Positions 1 to 6,704 are shown, numbered from the stretch's first letter. The stretch: 12,608 nt of DNA from Panacagrimonas sp. (GCA_021773655.1 JAJFJX010000304.1:1-12608), one strand, 5' to 3'. A program made the numbers and translations. The notes: generated by a model from the letters alone, not told the origin.

Positions 1-6
1 CTGTGC

Positions 7-705
7 GTGCGCAGCGACCGCGTGATCGCGTTTACGACCCGGCCACCGCTGCAGGTCGAGCCCACTGTGGCAGCCGCCCCCGATTCGGCGCCGGCCGTCG
101 CAGTGGCGGGCGCGGAGGTCGAAGCGTCGAGGATCTTCATCCAAGACAACTTCCTGCCCGCCGACCAGCATCGGCGCCTGATCGCCTACGCCCTGGCCAA
201 TGAAAACCGTTTCGTGGAGACCTCCACCTCCACCAATGACCGCAGCTATCGCCAGTCGGTGGTGCTGCACGATTTCCCCGAGTTTGCCGAGCTGTTCCGC
301 GCCCGCATCCGCGCGATGCTGCCGCAGATCGCCGCCGCGCTGCCCTGCGCGGCGCTGGGCCAAACCATCGAAGCGCAGATGACCTCGCACAACGACGGCG
401 ACTACTACAAGGTGCACAACGACAACGGCAGCGCGGACACCGCCAGGCGCGAGCTGACCTTCGTCTATTACTTCAACCGTCAGCCCAAGGCCTACCAGGG
501 CGGCGCGCTGCGGGTGTTCGATACGCTGGTACGCAACGGCTATTACGTGGCCGCCCCCAGCGACCGGCAGGTGGAACCGCTGGACAACCGCATCGTGTTC
601 TTCCTGTCGCGCTACCAGCACGAGGTCACCCCGGTGACCTGCCCGAGCAGGCGGTTCGCCGAAGGCCGATTCACCGTCAACGGCTGGATCCACAAGCGTC
701 TTTGA
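7..705 (+). CDS. 2-oxoglutarate/Fe(II)-dependent oxygenase (prolyl 4-hydroxylase-like)
   Basis: This encodes a non-haem iron dioxygenase that would couple oxidative decarboxylation of 2-oxoglutarate to hydroxylation of an unidentified substrate. In the 232-residue product the iron ligands appear as H137-x-D139 (in KVHNDN) and distal H205 (RYQHEV). The 2-oxoglutarate-binding RxS/T motif is R221-F-T223, just before VNGW. That spacing is the standard prolyl-4-hydroxylase-type jelly-roll core. Residues 1 to about 40 are Ala/Pro/Val-rich and lie before the fold, which seems to begin near SRIFIQDNFL. The start is uncertain: the frame is open to the window edge, and GTG at 7 is only the first visible candidate, so the true start may lie upstream or at a later GTG (22). 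Substrate and pathway cannot be told from the sequence. The neighbour mrp is on the other strand, 447 bases away. Confidence 0.85.
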   Translation: MRSDRVIAFTTRPPLQVEPTVAAAPDSAPAVAVAGAEVEASRIFIQDNFLPADQHRRLIAYALANENRFVETSTSTNDRSYRQSVVLHDFPEFAELFRARIRAMLPQIAAALPCAALGQTIEAQMTSHNDGDYYKVHNDNGSADTARRELTFVYYFNRQPKAYQGGALRVFDTLVRNGYYVAAPSDRQVEPLDNRIVFFLSRYQHEVTPVTCPSRRFAEGRFTVNGWIHKRL

Positions 706-732
706 TTCGCGGTGCAGATTGTTCGCGCCACT

Positions 733-795
733 CCCGCGCTCACGGGATACCTGCGCGGGCACCCACTGACCAGGTGGCGACTGTGCTGGTCGCCA
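733..795. terminator. Two hairpins after the 2OG oxygenase gene, possible terminator
   Basis: The first hairpin has a 7-bp GC-only stem, CCCGCGC (733-739) pairing with GCGCGGG (753-759), with a 13-base loop. It starts 27 bases after the stop at 705. The second pairs TGGCGAC (775-781) with GTCGCCA (789-795) around a 7-base loop. Neither is followed by a T run on either strand, so a classical Rho-independent terminator is not shown. The position between two converging genes makes a terminator or RNA-stabilising role plausible. Confidence 0.3.
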
Positions 796-811
796 GCGAT
801 TCGGCGGCAGA

Positions 812-1132
812 TCAATGCAACGACAGCGCCAGTGGCACGTCGGCCAGTGCGTCCTCGGTCGCGGGCAAGGCGGTCACGGCCTGGCCGGGGGGCAGCACGG
901 TAGACCGCGCTCAAAGTCGGTCGGTGTGCGACCCGTGCGTGATCGAAGGCGGCGGCCTGAGCGCCCTTTTCGGCGGCACCATCGGGTAGACCAGCACCGT
1001 AGTCGGTTTCCCGTTGCCGTCACAGATTTGGGTGGACAAGTGGACGAATCGACGGGCGCCGGGCTGCGCCTGAAGTTCCAGATTGAACCACGCGCCGTTG
1101 GCTTCAGGTTGCAAACGAAGCGCGCTTCCCAC
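812..1132 (-). pseudogene. Possible decayed small gene with one in-frame TGA
   Basis: On the minus strand a frame opens with GTG at 1132, 20 bases past the mrp stop, runs 73 codons to TGA at 911-913, and then continues in the same frame for 32 more codons to TGA at 812-814. The first part has an alternating hydrophobic pattern (NGAWFNLELQAQPGARRFVH; DGNGKPTTVLVYPM), and about three quarters of its codons end in G or C. The stretch after the TGA (TVLPPGQAVTALPATEDALA) also reads like protein and is richer still in G/C-ending codons. I do not recognise the family. There is no clear ribosome binding site before the GTG. It may be the remnant of a gene once following mrp, or a chance open frame in GC-rich DNA. 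Confidence 0.25.
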
Positions 1133-1152
1133 CCCAACCCGCCGACACCGCC

Positions 1153-2235
1153 TCAGTCGTCTTCGACGCTGATCTGCGGGAACGCTTCCGGCGATGCGCC
1201 GTGGGCCAGGCGCGCCGCCGCACGACGGGCGATGTCGCGATAGATCGCGGCGATCTCGCCGTCGGGCTCGGCGGCCACGGTCGGACAGCCGCCGTCGGCC
1301 TGTTCGCGAATGCGGCCGTCCAGCGGAATGCGCCCGAGCAGGGTCACGTCGTACTGAGCGCTCATGCGGTCGCCGCCACCGGCGCCGAAAATCTCCGCAC
1401 GGTGCCCGCAGTTGGGGCAGCAGTAGAAGCTCATGTTCTCCACCAGCCCCAGGATCGGCACTTCGACCTTGCGAAACATCTGCAAGCCTTTCCTGGCGTC
1501 GATGAGGGCGATGTCCTGCGGGGTGGTCACCACCACCGCGCCGGAGACCGGAATCCGCTGTGACAGGGTGAGCTGGATATCGCCGGTGCCCGGCGGCAGG
1601 TCGATGATCAGGTAATCCAGATCATCCCAGCGGGTCTCGAATGCAAGTTGCAGCAGGCCCTGGGTTGCCATGGGACCGCGCCAGATCATCGGCTGCTCTT
1701 CGTCGATCAGAAAGCCGATGCTCATCGCCTGCAGGCCCAGCGCTTTGATCGGCAACATGACTTTGCCGTCCGGTGAACGTGGCTTTTCCTGGCTGCCCAG
1801 CATGCGCGGCTGGCTGGGCCCGTAGATGTCGGCATCCAGAATGCCGACGCGCGCGCCTTCCGCCAGCAGCGCCAGCGCCAGATTCACCGCCACCGTGGAC
1901 TTGCCCACGCCGCCCTTGCCGGAGGCCACCGCAATCACGTTTCGCACGCCCGGCAGAGGCTGCAACTGGCCCTGCACGCCCGGCGTGCCGATCTGCCAGC
2001 TCACCGGCACCTCTGCCTCCACGTTCAGGCTCTGGCGCAGGTGCGCCGCCACCGCCTGCTGCAACTGCGCGACGTATCCGGAGGCCGGAAATCCCAGCAC
2101 CACGGGCACCGTCACGACCTTGCCCTGCACGCTCACCGATCCCAGCACTCCGGCATCCGCCAGGCTCGTTCCGAGCAGGGGATCGACGTGGGACTGCAGC
2201 GCGGCGCGCACGGCATCGGGCGTGGGCAGGGACAT
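1153..2235 (-). CDS. apbC: Iron-sulfur cluster carrier ATPase Mrp/ApbC
   Basis: This is a cytoplasmic P-loop ATPase of the Mrp/Nbp35 family that holds a transferable [4Fe-4S] cluster at its dimer interface and delivers it to apo-enzymes. The 360-residue product has an N-terminal MIP18/DUF59-type domain (about 5-80), a deviant Walker A SGKGGVGKST (105-114), the ILDADIYGPSQPRM segment (132-145), the Walker B-like region LIIDLPPGTGD (209-219), and the cluster-binding CPNC (C273, C276). The length is normal for bacterial Mrp. I chose ATG at 2235 because family similarity starts there and GAGGAG (2245-2250 on the complement) lies 9 bases upstream. The frame stays open a further 1 kb upstream, antisense to the flavodoxin and SET genes, which I regard as a GC artefact. 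A TACACT -10-like box on the complement at 2266-2271 would give a short leader. Confidence 0.95.
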   Translation of the reverse strand: MSLPTPDAVRAALQSHVDPLLGTSLADAGVLGSVSVQGKVVTVPVVLGFPASGYVAQLQQAVAAHLRQSLNVEAEVPVSWQIGTPGVQGQLQPLPGVRNVIAVASGKGGVGKSTVAVNLALALLAEGARVGILDADIYGPSQPRMLGSQEKPRSPDGKVMLPIKALGLQAMSIGFLIDEEQPMIWRGPMATQGLLQLAFETRWDDLDYLIIDLPPGTGDIQLTLSQRIPVSGAVVVTTPQDIALIDARKGLQMFRKVEVPILGLVENMSFYCCPNCGHRAEIFGAGGGDRMSAQYDVTLLGRIPLDGRIREQADGGCPTVAAEPDGEIAAIYRDIARRAAARLAHGASPEAFPQISVEDD

Positions 2236-2265
2236 GAAATCGGACTCCTCGAAAGCGGGCCGAAC

Positions 2266-2271
2266 AGTGTA
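2266..2271 (-). promoter_or_regulatory. Possible -10 element for mrp
   Basis: The complement reads TACACT (preceded by T) at 2271-2266. This puts a transcript start near 2259 and leaves about 24 bases of leader containing the GAGGAG ribosome binding site. No good -35 hexamer is seen at 16-18 bases upstream, where the sequence is almost pure G/C, so this is a weak call. It lies in the 147-base divergent gap between mrp and the flavodoxin-family gene. Confidence 0.25.
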
Positions 2272-2382
2272 ACGCCGGGGTCGGGGCCGGACCGCAGTGC
2301 ACCAGACTCGCCGCTTCGTTCGATTCGCGTCCGGGCCGGGCCGTCTTCTGCGGACTGGCCAGGGGCGGCCCGGGTCCGGACA

Positions 2383-2850
2383 ATGAACCCGGTGAAACAC
2401 TTGCTCATCGTCTACAGCACACAGACCGGACGCACCCGCCAGTTGGCCCGTTCGGCCTGCGCGGGCGCAGCCGAGTTCGGCGAGGAGGTCGAACTGCGCT
2501 GTCTGCGTGCCGGCGAGGCGGGCATCGACGAACTGCTGTGGGCCGACGGCCTGCTGATCGGCTCGCCGGAAAACTTCGGCTATCTGTCCGGGGCGGTGAA
2601 GGATTTCCTGGATCGCACCTATTACCCGGCCGAAGGCAAGACCCTGGGCTTGCCTTACGCCATGTTCGTGTCGGCCGGCAACGACGGCAGCGGTGCGGTA
2701 CGCGCCCTGGAGCGGATCGCCGGCGGGTACCAGTGGAAGCGCGTGGCCGAGCCGCTGATCTGTCGCGGCGAGATCACCGCCGATGCCCTTGCGGCCGCCC
2801 GCGAGCTGGGCCAGACGATGGCGGCCGGACTGTCCATGGGCGTGCTCTGA
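2383..2850 (+). CDS. Flavodoxin-family protein (NAD(P)H-dependent FMN reductase/WrbA-like)
   Basis: The 155-residue product has a flavodoxin-like fold expected to bind FMN. The phosphate-binding loop is STQTGRT (12-18) directly after the first strand (HLLIVY). The second flavin-contact segment is IGSPENFGYLSGAVKDF (59-75), followed by LDRTYYP. This is the pattern seen in flavodoxin/NADPH-dependent FMN reductase proteins; the electron partner and substrate are unknown. ATG at 2383 gives a normal N-terminus, though no strong ribosome binding site precedes it (only AGGGGCG about 15 bases upstream). It diverges from mrp across 147 bases and is the first gene of the + strand run that continues with the SET protein, so it may share its transcript. 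The whole protein is about the size of a single flavodoxin domain and has no signal peptide or membrane segment. Confidence 0.85.
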   Translation: MNPVKHLLIVYSTQTGRTRQLARSACAGAAEFGEEVELRCLRAGEAGIDELLWADGLLIGSPENFGYLSGAVKDFLDRTYYPAEGKTLGLPYAMFVSAGNDGSGAVRALERIAGGYQWKRVAEPLICRGEITADALAAARELGQTMAAGLSMGVL

Positions 2851-2928
2851 AACATGGCGCCGCCGCCCGGACGTGCACCGGCACCACAGGTGCCGGACAA
2901 TTCCCGGCCCCGGTTTCCACTGCCTTCC

Positions 2929-3426
2929 ATGCTGCCGATCTACTCTGTCCGTCGCTCGCCCATCCACGGCAACGGCGTGTTCGCCACTCGCAAACTGCCC
3001 GCCGGCGTTCGCGTGATCCAGTATCGCGGCAAGGTCGTGACCCACGAAGAGGCCGACGCGCTGTACGACGGCAGCGTCGAGTCCGGGCACACCTTTTTGT
3101 TCACGCTCAACCCGCACTACATCGTCGACGCCAACCGTCGCGGCAATGCCGCGCGCTGGATCAACCATAGCTGCGATCCCAACTGCGAGGCGGTGATCGT
3201 CGAGGATCCGCACGGCAACTCTGCGCGCGATCGCATTTTCATCGAGACCCTGCGCCCGGTGGCCCGTGGCGAAGAGCTCACCTACGACTACGGCATCACC
3301 CTGGAGGTGCGCCATACCGCGCGCCTGAAAAAGCTCTGGGGCTGCCTGTGCGGCTCGCCGGACTGCACCGGAACGCTGCTCAGGCCCAAGACGCCGGCGA
3401 CTCGGCGCGCGCGCAACGGCGGATGA
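2929..3426 (+). CDS. SET-domain protein-lysine N-methyltransferase
   Basis: This is a small SAM-dependent protein lysine methyltransferase of the SET family. In the 165-residue form the SAM-binding start HGNGVFATRKLPAG is at 13-26, the pseudoknot motif NHSCDPN at 79-85, and GEELTYDYG, which includes the catalytic tyrosine region, at 114-122. A post-SET zinc motif follows: C139-x-C141-x4-C146, which with C82 would make the usual four-Cys zinc site. The C-tail is basic (PATRRARNGG). The frame also has an ATG at 2854, 3 bases after the previous stop, which would add 25 Pro-rich residues; I prefer 2929 because the SET fold begins directly after it, but neither start has a clear ribosome binding site. 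The stop overlaps the next ATG (ATGA, 3423-3426). The target protein is unknown. SET proteins occur in many bacteria as well as eukaryotes. Confidence 0.88.
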   Translation: MLPIYSVRRSPIHGNGVFATRKLPAGVRVIQYRGKVVTHEEADALYDGSVESGHTFLFTLNPHYIVDANRRGNAARWINHSCDPNCEAVIVEDPHGNSARDRIFIETLRPVARGEELTYDYGITLEVRHTARLKKLWGCLCGSPDCTGTLLRPKTPATRRARNGG

Positions 3427-4130
3427 GTCCCGCCCTGCGCAAATGGCGCTGGCCGGCGCTCGGGATAGTCGGACTGCTGCTGCTGGCCGGCGCCTGGCGC
3501 TTCACCGGCCTGGGTGATCTGGCAGATCCCGAACGCATTGCGGAGCAGTTGTCGGCACTGGCGCGATCCCCCTGGGCGCCGCTGACGCTGGCGCTGCTGT
3601 ACCTGGCGGCCAACGCTGCGCTGTTTCCCGTCATTGCGCTGAACATGGCGCTGATCCTGGCGCTCGGAGCGGGCTGGGGCGTGGCCTGTGCGCTCTACGC
3701 CAGCGTGCTGTCGGGGGTAGCGGCGTTCCTGCTCGGTCGCCGCTTCGGCCAGCGCGCCATGGAACGTCTGGACAGCCACAAGGTCGATCAGACCCTCTCC
3801 ATCATTCGAGGCAGCGGTGTGCCCGGCATGATTCTGCTGCGACTGGTGCCGGTCCTGCCCTACCCGGTCATCAATCTGATCCTCGGCGCCGGCGGCGTGC
3901 GCCTGTGGACGTTCACCCTGGGCACGGTGCTCGGGCTGCTTCCCGGCCTGCTGGCAATGGGCGTGGTGGGCTTTCAGTTGCGGCGCATCATCGACGATCC
4001 GCAGGCCGCCGACATCGCGATCCTGGCCGCCACCGGAGTGGCGTTTGCAGGGCTGGTGGGATGGGCCCGACATCGGGTTTCGACACAGGAACAGGTTTCG
4101 ACCCAGGAAAAGGAATCACCACCGACATGA
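3423..4130 (+). CDS. VTT (DedA/TVP38/SNARE-associated) family membrane protein
   Basis: This is an inner-membrane protein of the VTT superfamily, related to E. coli YdjX/YdjZ and DedA proteins and to the eukaryotic lipid scramblases TMEM41B and VMP1. Members move or help redistribute phospholipids or polyprenyl phosphates. The 235-residue product has hydrophobic segments near 10-26, 53-73, 76-104, 134-156, 161-185 and 197-215. The family signature spans 140-174: R140-LVPVLPYP-VIN-L-ILGAGG, then TLGTVLGLLPG. A lone basic helix end (RKWRW) precedes the first segment. ATG at 3423 overlaps the SET stop as ATGA, and the stop (4128-4130) overlaps the next start the same way, so all three are probably translationally coupled. 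The hydrophilic C-terminus carries a duplicated hexapeptide, VSTQEQ/VSTQEK (219-230). The transported lipid cannot be told from the sequence. Confidence 0.9.
   Translation: MSPALRKWRWPALGIVGLLLLAGAWRFTGLGDLADPERIAEQLSALARSPWAPLTLALLYLAANAALFPVIALNMALILALGAGWGVACALYASVLSGVAAFLLGRRFGQRAMERLDSHKVDQTLSIIRGSGVPGMILLRLVPVLPYPVINLILGAGGVRLWTFTLGTVLGLLPGLLAMGVVGFQLRRIIDDPQAADIAILAATGVAFAGLVGWARHRVSTQEQVSTQEKESPPT
4077..4112 (+). repeat. Tandem 18-bp duplication in the tail of the VTT gene
   Basis: Two adjacent 18-base units (4077-4094 and 4095-4112) match at 16 of 18 positions. They are in frame and encode VSTQEQ and VSTQEK just before the stop. The duplication lies outside the membrane domain and adds six residues to the soluble tail. 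Confidence 0.8.
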
Positions 4131-4879
4131 CCCAGACCGGCATCAGGATCCTGACACTCAACATGCACAAGGGGTTTTCGGTGTTCAACCGGCGCTTCGT
4201 GCTGCACGAACTGCGCGAGGCGATCCGCACTTGCGACGCCGACGTGGTGCTGCTGCAGGAGGTGCTCGGCGAGCATCGAGACCACTCCACGCGCTGGGAG
4301 CGCTGGCCCGAGCACAGCCAGTACGAGTTCCTTGCCGACACGCTGTGGCCGGCGTTCGCCTACGGCCGGAACGCGGTATACCCGGCCGGTCATCACGGCA
4401 ACGCCTTGCTGTCCGGATATCCGATCTCGCACCACGCCAATCACGACGTTTCGATCCACCGCCATGAGAAGCGCGGCTTGCTGCACTGCGTCCTGCAAGT
4501 GCCCGAGTGGCGCGCACCGCTGCACGCCATCTGCGTTCACCTGGGGCTGTTCGAGCGACACCGTCGACAGCAACTGGATCTGCTGTGCGATTTCATACGC
4601 CAACAGGTTCCGACCGACGCGCCGTTGCTGGTGGCCGGGGACTTCAACGACTGGCGGCAGCGCGCACACGCCTTGCTGGCCGACCGGGCCGGCCTCCAGG
4701 AGGTCTTTGTCACTGCCTTCGGCCGCGCCGCACGCACGTTCCCGGTGCGCTTTCCGCTGCTGCGGCTGGATCGCATCTACGTGCGCAACCTGCAGGCGGT
4801 GCGCCCCCAGGTGCTCACCGGCCCGCCCTGGTCGCAGCTATCCGACCACGCGCCGTTGCAACTCGAGCTGTACGCCTGA
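4127..4879 (+). CDS. Endonuclease/exonuclease/phosphatase (EEP) family protein, YbhP-like
   Basis: This 250-residue metal-dependent phosphodiesterase or phosphatase has the DNase I/sphingomyelinase (EEP) fold. The catalytic set is intact: N12 (TLNMHKG), E45 (LLQEV), H138 (CVHLGL), D172 and N174 (AGDFND), D215 (LDRIY), and D240-H241 (SDHAPL). There is no signal peptide, so action in the cytoplasm is expected. The substrate is unproven; the context, between a VTT membrane protein and a PLD-type cardiolipin synthase, points to a lipid or phospholipid head-group product rather than DNA. E. coli YbhP sits in the same way just before ClsB (YbhO). ATG at 4127 overlaps the VTT stop as ATGA, and the stop overlaps the next start by one base (TGATG, 4877-4881), so expression is probably coupled on both sides. 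Confidence 0.92.
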   Translation: MTQTGIRILTLNMHKGFSVFNRRFVLHELREAIRTCDADVVLLQEVLGEHRDHSTRWERWPEHSQYEFLADTLWPAFAYGRNAVYPAGHHGNALLSGYPISHHANHDVSIHRHEKRGLLHCVLQVPEWRAPLHAICVHLGLFERHRRQQLDLLCDFIRQQVPTDAPLLVAGDFNDWRQRAHALLADRAGLQEVFVTAFGRAARTFPVRFPLLRLDRIYVRNLQAVRPQVLTGPPWSQLSDHAPLQLELYA

Positions 4880-6177
4880 TGGAACGTCGCTGGACGCACG
4901 GCAACCAGCTGGATCTGCTGGAGAACGGCGAGGAATTTTTTCCCTCCGTGTTCGCTGCCATTGCCGAGGCCGAGCACGAGATCATCATCGAGACCTTCAT
5001 CTGGAGGGATGACGGTGTCGGCTGGCAACTGCAGGAGGCGCTGCTGGCGGCCGCGCGTCGCGGAGTGTCGGTGGACATCACCGTCGACGGCTTCGGTTCC
5101 GCCAACCTGGCCACCACACCGCATCAGGAGTTTGTATCCGATCTGGCCGAGGCCGGCGTGCGCCTGCATGTCTACGGCCCGCTGGCGCCGATCATGGGGC
5201 TGCAGACCAATCTGTTCCGGCGCCTTCATCGCAAGCTGGTGGTGATCGATGGGCGGCTGGCGTTCATCGGCGGGATCAACTACTCCGACGAGCACGTGCG
5301 CAGCTTCGGCGCCATGTCCAAGCAGGATTTCGCGGTGCGCGCCCGCGGTCCGGTGGTGGACGACATCCACGCCTTCTGCCGCACCGCGATCGGCGAGTCG
5401 CATCGTCCGCGGCGGCGACGCAGCCTGCGCGGGCTGCTGCGCAAACTGCCGCGCGGCTGGTCGACCCCGTCGTCCAACGCCCAGGTGCTGTTCGTCACCC
5501 GCGACAACCACAATCAGCGCACCGCCATCGAGGCGATGTATCGCATGGGCCTGCGCAGCGCCGTGCGCGACATCGTGATCATGAATGCGTACTTCTTCCC
5601 CGGCTGGCGCTTTCTGCGCGCCATGCGCCAGGCCGTGCAGCGCGGGGTTCGCGTGCGGCTGGTGCTGCAGGGGGAGCCCGACAAGCCGTACGTCAAGTTT
5701 GCGGGCGCCACGCTCTACGACGGCCTGCTCGACATCGGCGTGGAGATCTGGGAGTTCATGGAGCGGCCCGCGCACGCCAAGGTAGCGGTAATGGACGACC
5801 ACTGGGCCACGGTCGGGTCCAGCAACCTGGATCCGTTCAGCCTGTCGCTGAACCTGGAGGCCAACCTGTTCATCCGCGATGCAGACTTTGCCCGACGGCT
5901 GCGGGACCGGCTCGAAGCGCTGCTGGCCAGCCATGCGCGGCGGGTGACGCGAAGCGAGGTGGCGCGGCGCCACCCGGTGTGGCACCTGTGGCGATGGGTG
6001 GGCTATCACCTGCTGCGCCACTTCCCCAAGCTCGCCGGCCTGATTCCGGAACGGCCGCAACCGCTGACCACGCTCGGCCCGCCGCCCCTCGATCCACAGG
6101 CTCTCGGCCCGCAACCCCCCGGCCCCACACCGCCCGGGGATGCCGGTGCAATGTCGCCTCAGGCTCGGCGCAGATAG
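4879..6177 (+). CDS. clsB: Phospholipase D family phosphatidyltransferase, cardiolipin synthase B-like
   Basis: This is a two-HKD phospholipase D superfamily enzyme, expected to transfer phosphatidyl groups to make cardiolipin or related lipids at the inner membrane. In the 432-residue product HKD1 is H117-R-K119 with D124 (HRKLVVID, then GGIN), and HKD2 is H299-A-K301 with D306 (HAKVAVMD, then VGSSN316). Length and the absence of N-terminal transmembrane helices fit ClsB/YbhO (about 410 residues) rather than ClsA. Basic and aromatic stretches near 176-194 and 366-386 (HPVWHLWRWVGYHLLRHF) may bind the membrane. The C-terminus from about 392 is a Pro/Gly-rich tail with imperfect LGPxP repeats, beyond the normal family end. 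ATG at 4879 shares one base with the EEP stop. The last 19 bases overlap the end of the opposing thioesterase gene. The symbol rests on family and context; the substrate is inferred. Confidence 0.9.
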   Translation: MERRWTHGNQLDLLENGEEFFPSVFAAIAEAEHEIIIETFIWRDDGVGWQLQEALLAAARRGVSVDITVDGFGSANLATTPHQEFVSDLAEAGVRLHVYGPLAPIMGLQTNLFRRLHRKLVVIDGRLAFIGGINYSDEHVRSFGAMSKQDFAVRARGPVVDDIHAFCRTAIGESHRPRRRRSLRGLLRKLPRGWSTPSSNAQVLFVTRDNHNQRTAIEAMYRMGLRSAVRDIVIMNAYFFPGWRFLRAMRQAVQRGVRVRLVLQGEPDKPYVKFAGATLYDGLLDIGVEIWEFMERPAHAKVAVMDDHWATVGSSNLDPFSLSLNLEANLFIRDADFARRLRDRLEALLASHARRVTRSEVARRHPVWHLWRWVGYHLLRHFPKLAGLIPERPQPLTTLGPPPLDPQALGPQPPGPTPPGDAGAMSPQARRR

Positions 6178-6608
6178 CCGGCGTGATCGGTGCGCTGCCC
6201 CCGGGCACCCTGTTCGAGACGTTCACGCATGTCCGGCGGCACCTGTTTCTTGCTCAGGGTGGCGTGGTCGACCAGCACGTAGATGGTCTCGCTGCTGCAC
6301 AGCACCACGGCCTGACCCGCAACCCGGAACTCGCAGCTCAGGGCAAACGAGGTGCTGCCGATGCGGGCGGCCGACACGCTGGCTTCGAGCACGTCGTCGT
6401 AATGGGCCGGCGCGCGCCATTCCTTGACCTGGCGGACCAGCTGGAAGTCCAGCTCGGCAGAGGCCATCTGTTCGCCATAGCCCAGCGCGCGCAGGAATTC
6501 GGTGATCGCCAGGTCGATGTAGTCGCCGTAGCGGGCGTTGAAAACCACTTTCTGCGCGTCGCACTCGCCGTAGCGCACGCGCAGGTAGTAGCGAAATGCC
6601 TCGTCCAT
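6159..6608 (-). CDS. Acyl-CoA thioesterase, YbgC/4-hydroxybenzoyl-CoA thioesterase family
   Basis: This 149-residue single hot-dog-fold thioesterase hydrolyses acyl-CoA (or acyl-ACP) thioesters in the cytoplasm. The family signature appears at 12-40: RYGECDAQKVVFNARYGDY then IDLAITEF, with D17 as the expected catalytic carboxylate, corresponding to the RYxDTDxxGVVYxxxY pattern of YbgC/4HBT proteins. The remainder gives the alternating strands of the sheet (DVLEASVSAARIGSTSFALS; AVVLCSSETIYVLVD). ATG at 6608 gives the usual family N-terminus (MDEAFRYYLRVRY); only a weak GGAAA precedes it. The frame continues open upstream with no family similarity. It stands alone on the minus strand, not with tol-pal as ybgC often does, and its last 19 bases overlap the PLD gene. 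Acyl chain preference cannot be read from the sequence. Confidence 0.9.
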   Translation of the reverse strand: MDEAFRYYLRVRYGECDAQKVVFNARYGDYIDLAITEFLRALGYGEQMASAELDFQLVRQVKEWRAPAHYDDVLEASVSAARIGSTSFALSCEFRVAGQAVVLCSSETIYVLVDHATLSKKQVPPDMRERLEQGARGQRTDHAGYLRRA

Positions 6609-6636
6609 GCCGGGTTTCCGCAAGAGCCTGGCCACA

Positions 6637-6665
6637 TTGTGGCGGCAATTGCAGGGGCGTAGCAT
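6637..6665 (+). promoter_or_regulatory. Possible sigma-70-type promoter for the small Cys-rich gene
   Basis: TTGTGG (6637-6642) and TAGCAT (6660-6665) are separated by 17 bases. This places a start site near 6672 and a leader of about 33 bases carrying the strong ribosome binding site at 6693-6700. It lies in the 96-base divergent gap between the thioesterase and the 49-residue gene. The match is by eye and the hexamers are imperfect. Confidence 0.35.
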
Positions 6666-6692
6666 GAAACGACTTCGCGTACCGAGTGATCC

Positions 6693-6700
6693 AGGGAGGA
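6693..6700 (+). promoter_or_regulatory. Strong ribosome binding site of the 49-residue gene
   Basis: AGGGAGGA contains GGAGG at 6695-6699, five bases before ATG 6705. It is a near-perfect Shine-Dalgarno sequence and the strongest argument that the short cysteine-rich frame behind it is translated. Confidence 0.75.
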
Positions 6701-6704
6701 AGTC

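Larger units (their letters stand above)
706..1152. other. 447-base gap without an intact gene, between convergent genes
   Basis: This lies between the stops of the 2OG oxygenase (+) and mrp (-). No convincing intact coding sequence is visible on either strand. It holds two perfect 7-bp hairpins (733-759 and 775-795) and, on the minus strand, a frame open from 1132 to 812 except for one TGA at 911-913, described separately. No direct repeats or insertion-sequence ends were noticed. Confidence 0.6.

Noticed and set aside
911..913. In-frame TGA considered as a selenocysteine codon
   Set aside because: No redox-family context and no recognisable selenocysteine insertion stem-loop just after the codon; decay or chance is simpler.
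2236..3315. Open frame continuing upstream of the mrp start on the minus strand, giving a 720-residue reading
   Set aside because: The added part is antisense to the flavodoxin and SET genes, is low in domain-like sequence, and the internal ATG at 2235 has a good ribosome binding site and matches the normal Mrp N-terminus.
4777..6114. 445-residue minus-strand frame opposite the PLD gene
   Set aside because: His/Gln-rich shadow of a gene with both HKD motifs intact; no recognisable domain.
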